Part shown: positions 16,102 to 25,277 of the stretch, in pieces
How positions within the stretch are numbered: the stretch's first letter is position 1
Layout of the letters: every line of letters begins with the position of its first letter
DNA from: DATNIC01 sp035604635
Lineage (GTDB): Bacteria > Vulcanimicrobiota > Vulcanimicrobiia > Vulcanimicrobiales > Vulcanimicrobiaceae
Reading direction: 5' to 3'
DNA: 32,906 nt
NCBI GenBank assembly: GCA_035604635.1
Contig: DATNIC010000186.1
Span: 1 to 32,906, forward strand
Made by a program: the position numbers and the translations under genes
Notes under the pieces: model-generated
The model's database searches: none
What the model was told of the DNA's origin: nothing
The model's input: only the letters and a program-made list of their open reading frames with translations

Positions 16102-16542
16102 ATGACTCCACTCGACTTGACGAAGGCGCGGCCTCGGCCGCCGACGGACCAGCTCGACGGCGTGATGTTTCTCCCGCGCACGATCGATAAAGCGCGCGCA
16201 TACCTTCCCGGCGGAAACCGCGGCGAGTACAACATTCCCGGCCTCAGCGAAATATTTCTCCAGCACTTGGGGCTCGAAGCCGACGCGTTCATCGCGGCCG
16301 TCAAAGACGCGGCGACCGATGCCGACGTCGCGAAGTGGCTGCGCGCGCACTGCGATTCCGCAAAGTACGACTCGTGGAACGCATCGCTGGCGGAACGGGT
16401 CCTCACCGACGAGAATCGCGAGCGCATCCGGGAGCGCTACCCTTGCGCCAAACGCAATCCGAACCTTACAAAAATCGTCGACATCCTCGAGACGGACGAT
16501 CGCGAATGCGTCGGAGAGGCGCTCGCCGCAGCGACCCAATAA
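16102..16542 (+). CDS. DUF5069 domain protein
   Basis: 146-aa cytosolic protein matching the DUF5069 pattern: a start DLTKARPRPPTDQLDGVMFLPRTIDKARAYLPGG, then GEYNIPGLSEIFLQHLGLEADAF, and a helical C-terminus. No catalytic residues or function are known. The ATG at 16102 was chosen because the family pattern begins right after it; upstream in-frame sequence lies inside the preceding gene and looks non-native. No strong Shine-Dalgarno is present; a GAGGAG lies about 30 nt upstream, too far to be ideal. The gene converges on the permease gene with a single base between stops. Confidence 0.78.
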   Translation: MTPLDLTKARPRPPTDQLDGVMFLPRTIDKARAYLPGGNRGEYNIPGLSEIFLQHLGLEADAFIAAVKDAATDADVAKWLRAHCDSAKYDSWNASLAERVLTDENRERIRERYPCAKRNPNLTKIVDILETDDRECVGEALAAATQ

Positions 16543-16543
16543 A

Positions 16544-17374
16544 CTAGCGATTTTGCGGATCGAGCACGTCGCGTAGCCCGTCGCCGAGCAGATTGAACCC
16601 GAGCGCGAGCGAGGTGATCGCGGCCCCGGGGAAGATCAGCGCCCACGGCGCCGAGAGCCAGTAGTCGCGGGCGTCGTTGAGCATTGCACCCCATTCGGGC
16701 GTCGGCGGCCGTGCGCCCAGGCCCAAATACGAAAGGCCGGCGGCCTCGAGCTCGGCGGTTGCGATCCCAAGGGTCGCTTGCGCGAGCAGCGGGCCGGCGA
16801 TGTTGGGCAAGATCTGGCGCGCAACGATCGCGAGGTCGGACGCGCCGGCGGCGCGAGCGGCTTCGACGTATTCTCGCTCCTTGATCGCCAAGACGCCGGC
16901 CCGCGCGAGTCTCGCGTATTGAGGAATATAGACGATGCCGACGGCGAGCATGAGATTCTCGATGCTCGGGCCCAAGATCGTCGCGATCGCGATCGCCAAG
17001 ATGATCGACGGAAAAGCGAGCATCACTTCCATCGCGCCCATGAGGCCGGCGTCTACGGCGCCGCCGAGATAGCCGGCGCACGCACCGATCGCGGTCCCGG
17101 CGACGATGGCCAGCCCGACCGCGAGAAATCCGATCCGAATCGAAATGCGCGCGCCGTAGACGACGCGCGCGAAAAGATCCCGGCCGAGCTTGTCCGTCCC
17201 AAATGGATGCGCGTGACTCGGCGGGCTCGTCTGGCCGGACAAATTTTGCGCGAGCGGATCGGCATGCGTGAGGAGCGGCGCGCAAATCGCCGCCGCAACA
17301 ATAATGATAATGATTGCGGCGCCGATGAGCACGCCCGGCGTACGCCGGGAGCGGCGCCACACGTCGCGAAGCAT
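16544..17374 (-). CDS. DppC/OppC-type ABC transporter permease
   Basis: Inner-membrane subunit of a peptide/nickel-type ABC importer. The 276-aa protein has an N-terminal OppC_N helix (about 14-35), the HPFGTDKLGRDLFARVVYGARIS signature (about 55-80), four or five further helices, and the EAA loop EYVEAARAAGASDLAIVARQILPN that contacts the ATPase. The C-terminal LSYLGLGARPPTPEWGAML is typical of DppC. Normally a DppB partner precedes it, plus ATPase and binding-protein genes; none is present here. The gene is divergent from the TonB_C-like gene by 38 bp. The substrate is unknown. Confidence 0.92.
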   Translation of the reverse strand: MLRDVWRRSRRTPGVLIGAAIIIIIVAAAICAPLLTHADPLAQNLSGQTSPPSHAHPFGTDKLGRDLFARVVYGARISIRIGFLAVGLAIVAGTAIGACAGYLGGAVDAGLMGAMEVMLAFPSIILAIAIATILGPSIENLMLAVGIVYIPQYARLARAGVLAIKEREYVEAARAAGASDLAIVARQILPNIAGPLLAQATLGIATAELEAAGLSYLGLGARPPTPEWGAMLNDARDYWLSAPWALIFPGAAITSLALGFNLLGDGLRDVLDPQNR

Positions 17375-17412
17375 TCGCGACTCACTACGGACGCCGAAGG
17401 GGAAATCCTCGA

Positions 17413-18156
17413 ATGCGAACGCTGACGGGGCTGTGCGGCTTGAGCGCGATCCTGCTTTCCATCTCGGCGGCCCACGCGCAAACGCCGGCTCCGGCCGGGA
17501 TCCGCGTCTGCGTCGATTCCGGCGCGTACCCGACCAAACTCGCGCAGCCGGACTCGAACGCGATTCCGGAGACGGCGCGCTTTTCGGGACGCTCCAGCGG
17601 GAGCGTCGTCATCCTCGTCAGCCTCGACGAAAAGGGCCGCGTGACCAACACATCGGTGGGGCAAAGCGACAGCCCGTTCCTCAACGCTGCCGCGATGGAG
17701 GCCGCTCGCAAATCGACCTACGCTCCGGGGACGCACGGCTGCGAGCCGACGAAAAGCCAATTTCGTTTCGTCGCCATCTTCGGCGGCAGCGACAGCGGAG
17801 CGGTCACGGTGAACAGCCCATCGAGCAGGTCGAACAGTTCGAACAACACCAACGCGAGCACGTACTCGAAGGCCGCTTCGCGGCCCGCGTGCTCCCCCGG
17901 TCCGGCTTATCTCAAGAGCGCGCAGCCCGCGCTCCCGGCGCTCCCGCTGACCCAGCCCGGTTCCGCGACGATACACGTCGTCGTCGATCGCACGGGGACC
18001 CTGAAGTCGGCGGCGCCCGTCAAGAGCGATCTGCCGCCGGCGTATGCGGACGCCGCGCTGCAGATGGTCAAAGGCGGAACATTTTCGCCAAAATTCGACG
18101 ACGATTGCAAACCAGCCGACGACGAGGTGGACGTCTCGATCGGCTTCCACCCTTAG
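17413..18156 (+). CDS. Secreted protein with two TonB_C-like repeats
   Basis: 247-aa exported protein with a signal peptide (about 1-22, ending AHAQT). Two repeats share a layout: a Cys near the start, QP, a GS.....V.VD..G strand pair, a SD-P turn, an AA helix, a T[YF]xP strand and a closing Cys-x-P. Repeat 1 spans about 30-112 (C33, C110) and repeat 2 about 158-234 (C160, C232), joined by a Ser/Asn-rich linker. The core resembles the TonB C-terminal domain, but no membrane anchor other than the signal peptide is visible. It may be a periplasmic TonB-like adaptor or an envelope protein with one disulfide per repeat. It lies 10 nt from the convergent RNase J stop. Confidence 0.7.
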   Translation: MRTLTGLCGLSAILLSISAAHAQTPAPAGIRVCVDSGAYPTKLAQPDSNAIPETARFSGRSSGSVVILVSLDEKGRVTNTSVGQSDSPFLNAAAMEAARKSTYAPGTHGCEPTKSQFRFVAIFGGSDSGAVTVNSPSSRSNSSNNTNASTYSKAASRPACSPGPAYLKSAQPALPALPLTQPGSATIHVVVDRTGTLKSAAPVKSDLPPAYADAALQMVKGGTFSPKFDDDCKPADDEVDVSIGFHP

Positions 18157-18166
18157 GAAGCTCTGC

Positions 18167-19879
18167 CTAAACCTCCATCACGACGGGGATGACCATCGGG
18201 CGGCGTTTGGATTTCTCGTAGACCGCCTTGGCGAGGCCGCTGCGGATGTGCTCTTTGACCGTCGCGACATCGCGGATGCCCTCACTCGAGCAGTCGCTCA
18301 GGATGTCGACGAGCTTGGCCCGCAGCTCTTCCATGACGTCGCCCGACTCGGGGAGATAGAAGACGCCGCGTGAGATGACGTCGGGCCCGGCGACGACGCG
18401 CGCTTCTTCCGCATCGACGGTGACGACGACCATCATGATCCCGTCGGCCGAGAGATGCTTGCGATCGCGCAAGACCGCCTCGCCGACGTCGCCGACCCCT
18501 GAGCCGTCGACCATGACGTTCCCGCCGTAGGTCTTGCCGATCTTGTCCCCACCGCTTGCCGTGAATTCGATCACGTCGCCGTTCTCGCAGATGAAGACGT
18601 TTTCGTTCGGGACGCCGGTCCGTTCGGCCAAACGCGCATGCGTCACGAGCATCCGGTACTCGCCGTGGACAGGGATGAAGTGCTGCGGCCGGACGAGGTT
18701 GAGCATGAGAAGCAGCTCTTCTTGCGATCCGTGACCGGAGACGTGCGCGCTCGCCCCGTGATAGACGTGCGCGCCCAGCTTGTACAGATTGTTGATCGTG
18801 CGCGAGACGCTCTTTTCGTTCCCCGGTATCGGCGTCGCGCTGATCACGACCGTATCGCCCGGGACGATCTTGAGGAGTTTGTGGTCGCGAACCGACAGGC
18901 GCGTCAGCGCCGACATCGGCTCGCCTTGCGAGCCGGTCGTCATGACGACGATCTGCTCGGGCTCGTACTCGTCGACGTCGTCGATCTTGACGACCAATCC
19001 CGGGGGGATGCGCAGATGCTTCAATTCGGTCGCGAAATGGAGAACGTTCTGTAACGACCGCCCCAAGAACGCAACTTTGCGTCCGTGCTGCTCGGCTTTG
19101 TCGATGACTTGCTGGATGCGCGGAACGTTCGAAGCGAACGACGTGACGATGATGCGGCCCTTGGCACGCGCAAAGATCCCGGCAAACGCTTCTCCGACCG
19201 TTCGCTCGGAGAGCGTATGTCCCGAACGCTCGGCATTGGTGCTGTCGGAGAGCATGCACAGGACGCCGCGGTCACCGACGCGCGCGATCGCTGCAAAATC
19301 GGCGGGCCGGCCGTCGATCGGCGTCTGGTCGAACTTGAAGTCGCCGGTGTGGAAAATCGTCCCCACCGGCGTGCGAATCGCAAGCGCGCATGCGCCGGCG
19401 AGGCTGTGGTTGATGTGGATGAACTCGGTCGCGATCTCGCCGTCGACGTAGGCTTCGCCGGGCTCGACGGTGACGAAGCGCAGGTCCTTCTTCGAGCGAT
19501 CCTCGCGCATCTTCGCGCGCGTGAGCGCGAGGGAAAGTCCGGTGCCGACGACCGGGACATCGAACTCGCGCAAGAGATACGGAATCCCACCGATGTGGTC
19601 TTCGTGACCGTGCGTCACCAGCAGCGCGCGGAACTTGTGCGCGCGCTCGCGGATGTAGCTGAAATCATTGATGACGATGTCGACGCCGAACATGTCGTCG
19701 TCGGGGAACATCAAGCCGCAGTCGACCGCGATCATGTCGTCCCGCGTCTCGATCACCGTCATGTTCCGGCCGATCTCGCCGCAGCCGCCGAGCGGGACGA
19801 TGCGCACGTACGGCTCTTCCGGAGGCGCCGGGACGATCAGCGTGTCGGGCGTCGATCCGCGCCCGTCGGTGTATTCCAA
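18167..19879 (-). CDS. rnj: Ribonuclease J
   Basis: Metallo-beta-lactamase/beta-CASP ribonuclease acting in mRNA decay and rRNA maturation as a 5'-3' exo- and endonuclease. It has VRIVPLGGCGEIGRNM, HGHEDHIGG (zinc ligands), HTGDFKFDQTP, SDSTNAERSGHT, the beta-CASP motifs (ASNVPRIQQ, ISATPIPGNEKSV, HVSGHGSQEE) and FIPVHGEYRML. A C-terminal helical domain ends in MVIPVVMEV. The open frame extends to a TTG at 19924, but I prefer the TTG at 19879 (570 aa), which follows an AGGATAGGATAC Shine-Dalgarno-like run; the upstream TTG has none. It is divergent from the small secreted gene at 19939. Confidence 0.95.
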   Translation of the reverse strand: MEYTDGRGSTPDTLIVPAPPEEPYVRIVPLGGCGEIGRNMTVIETRDDMIAVDCGLMFPDDDMFGVDIVINDFSYIRERAHKFRALLVTHGHEDHIGGIPYLLREFDVPVVGTGLSLALTRAKMREDRSKKDLRFVTVEPGEAYVDGEIATEFIHINHSLAGACALAIRTPVGTIFHTGDFKFDQTPIDGRPADFAAIARVGDRGVLCMLSDSTNAERSGHTLSERTVGEAFAGIFARAKGRIIVTSFASNVPRIQQVIDKAEQHGRKVAFLGRSLQNVLHFATELKHLRIPPGLVVKIDDVDEYEPEQIVVMTTGSQGEPMSALTRLSVRDHKLLKIVPGDTVVISATPIPGNEKSVSRTINNLYKLGAHVYHGASAHVSGHGSQEELLLMLNLVRPQHFIPVHGEYRMLVTHARLAERTGVPNENVFICENGDVIEFTASGGDKIGKTYGGNVMVDGSGVGDVGEAVLRDRKHLSADGIMMVVVTVDAEEARVVAGPDVISRGVFYLPESGDVMEELRAKLVDILSDCSSEGIRDVATVKEHIRSGLAKAVYEKSKRRPMVIPVVMEV

Positions 19880-19938
19880 GTATCCTATCCTAGACGACGC
19901 GTCGCGCCGGCGTGAAGGGCCCAACCGGAGGGCGATTC
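19880..19938. promoter_or_regulatory. Divergent promoter region, rnj / small secreted gene
   Basis: 59 bp between the chosen starts. On the minus strand a tandem TAGGATAGGATA (19881-19892) lies right before the rnj start and may combine Shine-Dalgarno and other signals. On the plus strand GGAGGG (19927-19932) with a 6-nt spacer is a strong ribosome binding site that fixes the small gene's ATG at 19939. Confidence 0.35.
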
Positions 19939-20238
19939 ATGCGCATTGCGGGCGTCACGTTCTTTCTACTTCTGCTTCTGTTGGCCGGGGCGCTGCAACC
20001 CGCCGGCGCGCGGCGGCACGCGCACGCGGTGCGGACCCGGGCGGCACCGGCTGCGGAAGGAAGCTCGCTCTACTCCCTCCGGGAGCGCCGACGCATCCAA
20101 GCGGTCCTACGGTTGCGCTTGCTCGAGATGCGCGAGGCCGGCCTCGAGCGCGTCCGGTCCGTCATCGAGCGGCGCCTCCCGGTCGAGGCGCTGTTCGACC
20201 CCATCCCGGGTCCCGCGGCGCCGTCCCGGGAACATTAG
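19939..20238 (+). CDS. Small secreted Arg-rich protein
   Basis: 99-aa hypothetical protein. A classic signal peptide (about 1-24: MRIAGVTFFLLLLLLAGA followed by LQPAGA) precedes a basic mature part with a predicted amphipathic helix (RERRRIQAVLRLRLLEMREAG, about 49-68, continuing to ERRL near 78) and a Pro-rich tail. The Shine-Dalgarno GGAGGG with a 6-nt spacer supports the ATG. It lies 108 nt upstream of htrA in the same direction. It vaguely recalls periplasmic stress proteins with basic LxxL helices, but no family can be named. Confidence 0.6.
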   Translation: MRIAGVTFFLLLLLLAGALQPAGARRHAHAVRTRAAPAAEGSSLYSLRERRRIQAVLRLRLLEMREAGLERVRSVIERRLPVEALFDPIPGPAAPSREH

Positions 20239-20247
20239 AATTCCGGG
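20225..20247 (+). terminator. Possible stem-loop at the end of the small secreted gene
   Basis: Inverted repeat CCCGGGAA / TTCCGGG (one-base bulge) with the gene's TAG stop in its loop, followed by AAAACCTTTT. It could act as a weak terminator or mRNA stabiliser before htrA. It lacks a clean U-tract. Confidence 0.3.
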
Positions 20248-20268
20248 AAAACCTTTTGGGAAACCGAT

Positions 20269-20306
20269 GCAAACGACACCCGGGCGGTTTGCGTTAGTAT
20301 CTAACG
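20269..20306. promoter_or_regulatory. Two palindromes upstream of htrA
   Basis: GCAAAC (20269-20274) and GTTTGC (20287-20292) form a 6-bp inverted repeat with a 12-nt spacer. Directly after, CGTTAG-TAT-CTAACG (20292-20306) is a perfect palindrome with a 3-nt centre that overlaps a TAGTAT hexamer, a possible -10. The second palindrome ends 40 nt before the htrA ATG. These could be operators for stress control of htrA or short RNA hairpins. Confidence 0.4.
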
Positions 20307-20346
20307 GTAAAGAAATCCACCCCGTAAACCAGATCGGAGTTCGGTA

Positions 20347-21585
20347 ATGGTCAGATCACGCGTTCTCGGTACGGCAATCGTCGGACTGATCGGCGCGATC
20401 ATCGGGAGCTTCTCGATGATGCTCTACGCCAGCACGCATTTTGCCGGAGTAGCCGGCCCGGGCAATACGCCGCCCGCGGTCAGCGCTGCGCCCCTCGAGG
20501 ACAATGGGTCGAGCGACCAGGGACGGATCGTCAGCGCCGTCAAGCGGGTCACGCCGTCCGTCGTCGCGCTCAACGTCACGGTCAACGGACAACAGTTCGT
20601 CCCAACCGATCCGTTCAGCCAGTTCTTCGGCGGCCCCGCGCAAGGCCAATTGCGGCCGTATCGGGCGCGCGCCTCGGGCTCGGGCTTCGTCTATTCGAAG
20701 GACGGCTTGATCGTGACCAACGCGCACGTCGTGCAGTTCGGCCGCAGCTCGAACGTCAAGATCGAAGCGGTCTTTGCCAACGGCGACAAGCTTCCGGCGA
20801 AGATCTTTGCGGCGAATCCCGCCGCCGACCTCGCGCTCGTGAAGGTCGACAACTACGCCAAGCTGCCGCCCCCGGTCGAACTGGGGAACTCCAATCAGGT
20901 CCAGGCCGGTCAGTGGGCGATTGCGATCGGCGAACCGTTCCAGTTGCAGCAGAGCGTCTCGGTCGGCGTCGTTTCGGGCTTCAATCGCACCGAAACGGCT
21001 GCACCCGAAGGTGGCTCCGGAGCACGCACGTTCAAAGGCTTGCTGCAAACGTCGGCTCCGATCAACCCGGGGAATTCCGGCGGACCGCTCATCGACTATA
21101 ACGGCCGCTTGATCGGCGTGAACCAGTTGACGGCCAACCCGCAAGCCGGTGCGCAAGGGATCGGTTTCGCGATCCCGGTCGATACGGTGCGCCAGCAAGT
21201 GGCGCTGCTCCAGCAGCACCCCGGTCAAGTCAACGGCCCGCCGACCCCCTACATCGGCATCTCGATGACGGCCGTCGACGACAACGTCCGCGCACAGCTC
21301 AACTATCGCGGGACGGGCGTCGCCGTCCAGGGCGTCTATCAGGGCGGCCCGGCGGATCAAGCCGGTCTGCAACCCGGGGACGTGATCCAGAAGATCGACG
21401 GCAAGGACGTCAGCAATTCGCAGCAGGTTCAGGATGCGATTCGCAACGCCAAGCCCGGCCAGGCGATGCGGCTCGACGTGTGGAGCGCCGGCGTCAAGAA
21501 GTACGCGATGGTCAAGGTCGGGACGGCACCGTCCGACTTCCCGGTCGGCCAAGCCCAGCCGCAGGACGATAATAACGGGCAGTAA
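20347..21585 (+). CDS. htrA: HtrA/DegP-like periplasmic serine protease
   Basis: Trypsin-like envelope quality-control protease, 412 aa. An N-terminal hydrophobic segment (about 6-28) is an anchor or uncleaved signal. The protease domain has the catalytic triad H127 (TNAHVV), D161 (AADLALVKVD) and S244 (NPGNSGGPL). A single PDZ domain follows (about 290-395, PYIGISM ... GGPADQAGLQPGDVIQKIDGKDV). One PDZ and an N-terminal anchor make it more like DegS/HhoA or Gram-positive HtrA than two-PDZ DegP. The ATG follows a weak Shine-Dalgarno (GGAG, 20336-20339). A strong terminator lies about 30 nt past the stop, separating it from dnaK. Confidence 0.95.
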   Translation: MVRSRVLGTAIVGLIGAIIGSFSMMLYASTHFAGVAGPGNTPPAVSAAPLEDNGSSDQGRIVSAVKRVTPSVVALNVTVNGQQFVPTDPFSQFFGGPAQGQLRPYRARASGSGFVYSKDGLIVTNAHVVQFGRSSNVKIEAVFANGDKLPAKIFAANPAADLALVKVDNYAKLPPPVELGNSNQVQAGQWAIAIGEPFQLQQSVSVGVVSGFNRTETAAPEGGSGARTFKGLLQTSAPINPGNSGGPLIDYNGRLIGVNQLTANPQAGAQGIGFAIPVDTVRQQVALLQQHPGQVNGPPTPYIGISMTAVDDNVRAQLNYRGTGVAVQGVYQGGPADQAGLQPGDVIQKIDGKDVSNSQQVQDAIRNAKPGQAMRLDVWSAGVKKYAMVKVGTAPSDFPVGQAQPQDDNNGQ

Positions 21586-21612
21586 GCCCTAGCCCCCAGC
21601 AACGCGAAATGT

Positions 21613-21669
21613 ACGGGCCCCCTCGGGGAATCGCCAATCTGCGATAAACCTCGAGGGGCCCGTTCGTTT
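21613..21669 (+). terminator. Intrinsic terminator after htrA
   Basis: Long GC-rich inverted repeat: ACGGGCCCCCTCGGGG (21613-21628) pairs with CCTCGAGGGGCCCGT (21649-21663), with a small mismatch and a 20-nt loop, followed by TCGTTT. The stem is strong and the U-tract short. It is the clearest terminator in the window. Confidence 0.7.
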
Positions 21670-21674
21670 GGGGG

Positions 21675-21693
21675 CCCCATGCGAAGCATGGGG
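21675..21693. repeat. Perfect hairpin CCCCATGC-GAA-GCATGGGG
   Basis: 8-bp perfect stem with a GAA loop, right after the htrA terminator and flanked by extra G-runs (GGGGGCCCC before, GGGGGGCGCGG after). It could be a second terminator stem, a protection hairpin, or a REP-like repeat; the 11-mer on its right flank also occurs at 2900-2910. Confidence 0.5.
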
Positions 21694-21774
21694 GGCGCGG
21701 AGGCTGGGCCGGAGCGCCTTAAAAGCGTAGCAACCGTTGTGCCAGATTGGCTGTCATGGTTGACGTAACAGTAT

Positions 21775-21800
21775 GGGTCGCTTTGGGGTACAATCGACCC
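21775..21800. promoter_or_regulatory. Inverted repeat over a possible dnaK promoter
   Basis: GGGTCG (21775-21780) and CGACCC (21795-21800) are perfect 6-bp arms that bracket a TACAAT hexamer (21789-21794), a good -10 match about 80 nt upstream of dnaK. TTGACG (21760-21765) is a perfect-looking -35 but lies 23 nt away, longer than the usual 16-18. No CIRCE element (TTAGCACTC-N9-GAGTGCTAA) is present. The arms may be a different heat-shock operator. Confidence 0.4.
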
Positions 21801-21877
21801 GTAAGAAGCATCCTGCAGCACGGTAAGCGGCAAGGCCCTCGGGCTGGTCCACGTGCTCGGAAATGGAGAATTTTTTA

Positions 21878-23734
<1,857 letters not shown>

Positions 23735-23742
23735 GGTCCAAG

Positions 23743-24243
23743 ATGGAGACCAACGCGGAAACCACCCCGGCGCAGGACGCTGCGCCGGGGGACCTTGCTG
23801 CAGAGCTCGAGGCTGCCAGGGCCAAAGCGGAAGAGAACTACAACAAGTTTCTCTACGCGATGGCTGACTTCGAGAACTATAAAAAACGCATCGAGCGCCA
23901 ATTCGCCGACATCGCAATCGCCGGCAAGAGATCGGCCCTCGCGAAGTTCTTGCCGGTGATCGACAACCTCGAGCGCGCTCTGGGCTTCGAGGGCGACTCC
24001 GAAGGGTTGCGAGGCGGCCTGCAAGCGACGCTCAAAGGCTTTGAGGGCATCCTCGCGAGCGAGGGCGTGAAGCCGATCCGCGTCAAGGGCCAGCCCTTCG
24101 ATCCGAAGATTGCCGAAGCGATCGGGACCCAGCCCGCCCGCGACGTCCCCAACGACACCGTCGTCGAAGAAGTTCAAAAGGGCTACATGATCGGCGACGA
24201 GTTACTCCGCCCGGCACAAGTCATTGTCTGCAAAAATGAATAG
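23743..24243 (+). CDS. grpE: GrpE nucleotide exchange factor
   Basis: 166-aa co-chaperone that makes DnaK release ADP. An acidic N-terminus leads to a long coiled coil (AAELEAARAKAEENYNKFLYAMADFENYKKRIERQ begins the helix, residues about 18-60), then the C-terminal beta domain with the GrpE signature VKPIRVKGQPFDPKIAEAIGTQP and VVEEVQKGYMIGDELLRPAQVIV. It lies 8 nt after dnaK with an AAGG Shine-Dalgarno. A T6 run followed by CGGGCGCCCCG comes after the stop; because the T-run precedes the stem on this strand it is not a terminator for grpE. Confidence 0.97.
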   Translation: METNAETTPAQDAAPGDLAAELEAARAKAEENYNKFLYAMADFENYKKRIERQFADIAIAGKRSALAKFLPVIDNLERALGFEGDSEGLRGGLQATLKGFEGILASEGVKPIRVKGQPFDPKIAEAIGTQPARDVPNDTVVEEVQKGYMIGDELLRPAQVIVCKNE

Positions 24244-24272
24244 TTTTTTCGGGCGCCCCGCCTTAAAACAGA

Positions 24273-25277
24273 TTGAACTATAAGGACTATTACGCGGTAC
24301 TGGGTGTCCCCAAGAACGCGGCTGAAAAAGACATCAAGTCCGCGTATAGGAAGCTTGCGCGCAAGTGGCATCCCGACGCGAACCCGGACAATGCGAAAGC
24401 CGCTGAGGAAAAGTTCAAAGAGATCCAGGAAGCCTATGAGGTCCTCGGCGATGCGGAAAAGCGCAAGAAATACGACGTCCTAGGTTCGGATTGGCAACGC
24501 GCGGCGCAGCAGGCGGAGCAGCAGCGCAACTACCGTGAGCGGCAAAACGAGACCGTTTTCAACTTCGGCGGTTTCGGGCCGGGCGCGGCCGGCGGTCCCA
24601 GCGGCTTCTCGGATTTCTTCGACGCTTTCTTTTCCGGCGTCGGCGGGCGGCGTCAAGCCAACTTGCCGCAGCGCGGCCAAGACCTCGAAACGACGATCGA
24701 CCTCTCGCTGCGCGAATCGTTCGGCGGCGGCAAGAAATCGGTCCAGCTCCAAGTCGAGGATCTCTGCCCGCAGTGCGGCGGCACCGGGACGATCGGGAAC
24801 AAGATCTGCCCGCAATGCCACGGGACCGGACGGGTCCTCGAGACCAAGCGCTTCGACGTCACGATTCCAAAGGGGGTGCGCGAAGGTCAGCGCATACGCT
24901 TAGCGCGTCAAGGCGGCTCCGGGAAAAACGGCGGCCCCAACGGCGATCTGTTCTTGATCGTTCACCTCACTGACGACAAACGCTACGAGCGCAAGGGTGA
25001 CGACCTCTACATGGATCTGCCGGTCAGCATTTACGATCTCGTCCTGGGCGGCGAGGTCGCCGTCCCGACGATGACCGGCGAGGTCACGATGACGATCCCG
25101 CCCGGGACGCAAAACAACAAAGTGATGCGTCTCGCGGGCAAAGGGATGCCCCGCGTCAAAAACGGCGGCACCGGCGACCAGTACGTTCGCCTCGTAGGTC
25201 AGCTCCCGCAGAATCTCAACGAAAAAGAGACGAAGCTCTTCAAGGAGCTCGCCTCACTGCGCAACGGTCAGCGTTAA
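24273..25277 (+). CDS. dnaJ: DnaJ-type chaperone with a half zinc-finger
   Basis: 334-aa Hsp40. The J-domain (1-70) has HPD at 33-35 and stimulates DnaK ATPase; a G/F-rich linker (about 99-125) follows. The cysteine-rich region holds only two CxxCxGxG units (C165/C168 and C179/C182), enough for one zinc site instead of the normal two. The C-terminal substrate domains (FDVTIPKGVREGQRIRL, GDLFLIVHLTDDKRYERKGDDLYMDLP, VPTMTGEVTMTIPPGTQNNKVMRL) are intact. The start is TTG and lacks a Shine-Dalgarno, 29 nt after grpE. Operon position argues it is the main DnaJ partner, unless another dnaJ exists elsewhere. Its TAA directly abuts the stop of the convergent gene. Confidence 0.93.
   Translation: MNYKDYYAVLGVPKNAAEKDIKSAYRKLARKWHPDANPDNAKAAEEKFKEIQEAYEVLGDAEKRKKYDVLGSDWQRAAQQAEQQRNYRERQNETVFNFGGFGPGAAGGPSGFSDFFDAFFSGVGGRRQANLPQRGQDLETTIDLSLRESFGGGKKSVQLQVEDLCPQCGGTGTIGNKICPQCHGTGRVLETKRFDVTIPKGVREGQRIRLARQGGSGKNGGPNGDLFLIVHLTDDKRYERKGDDLYMDLPVSIYDLVLGGEVAVPTMTGEVTMTIPPGTQNNKVMRLAGKGMPRVKNGGTGDQYVRLVGQLPQNLNEKETKLFKELASLRNGQR

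Noticed and set aside
19880..19924. Upstream TTG start for RNase J
   Set aside because: No Shine-Dalgarno precedes it, it adds a basic non-conserved tail, and the TTG at 19879 has AGGA-type sites just upstream. It cannot be fully excluded.
21586..21877. CIRCE or sigma-32 element before dnaK
   Set aside because: Neither TTAGCACTC/GAGTGCTAA nor a convincing CTTGAA-CCCCAT pair is present in this 292-bp gap.
24238..24262. Possible terminator after grpE (T-run and CGGGCGCCCCG)
   Set aside because: On the plus strand the T-run precedes the stem, and on the minus strand the stem would be followed by A residues, so neither orientation fits an intrinsic terminator. dnaJ follows in the same operon.
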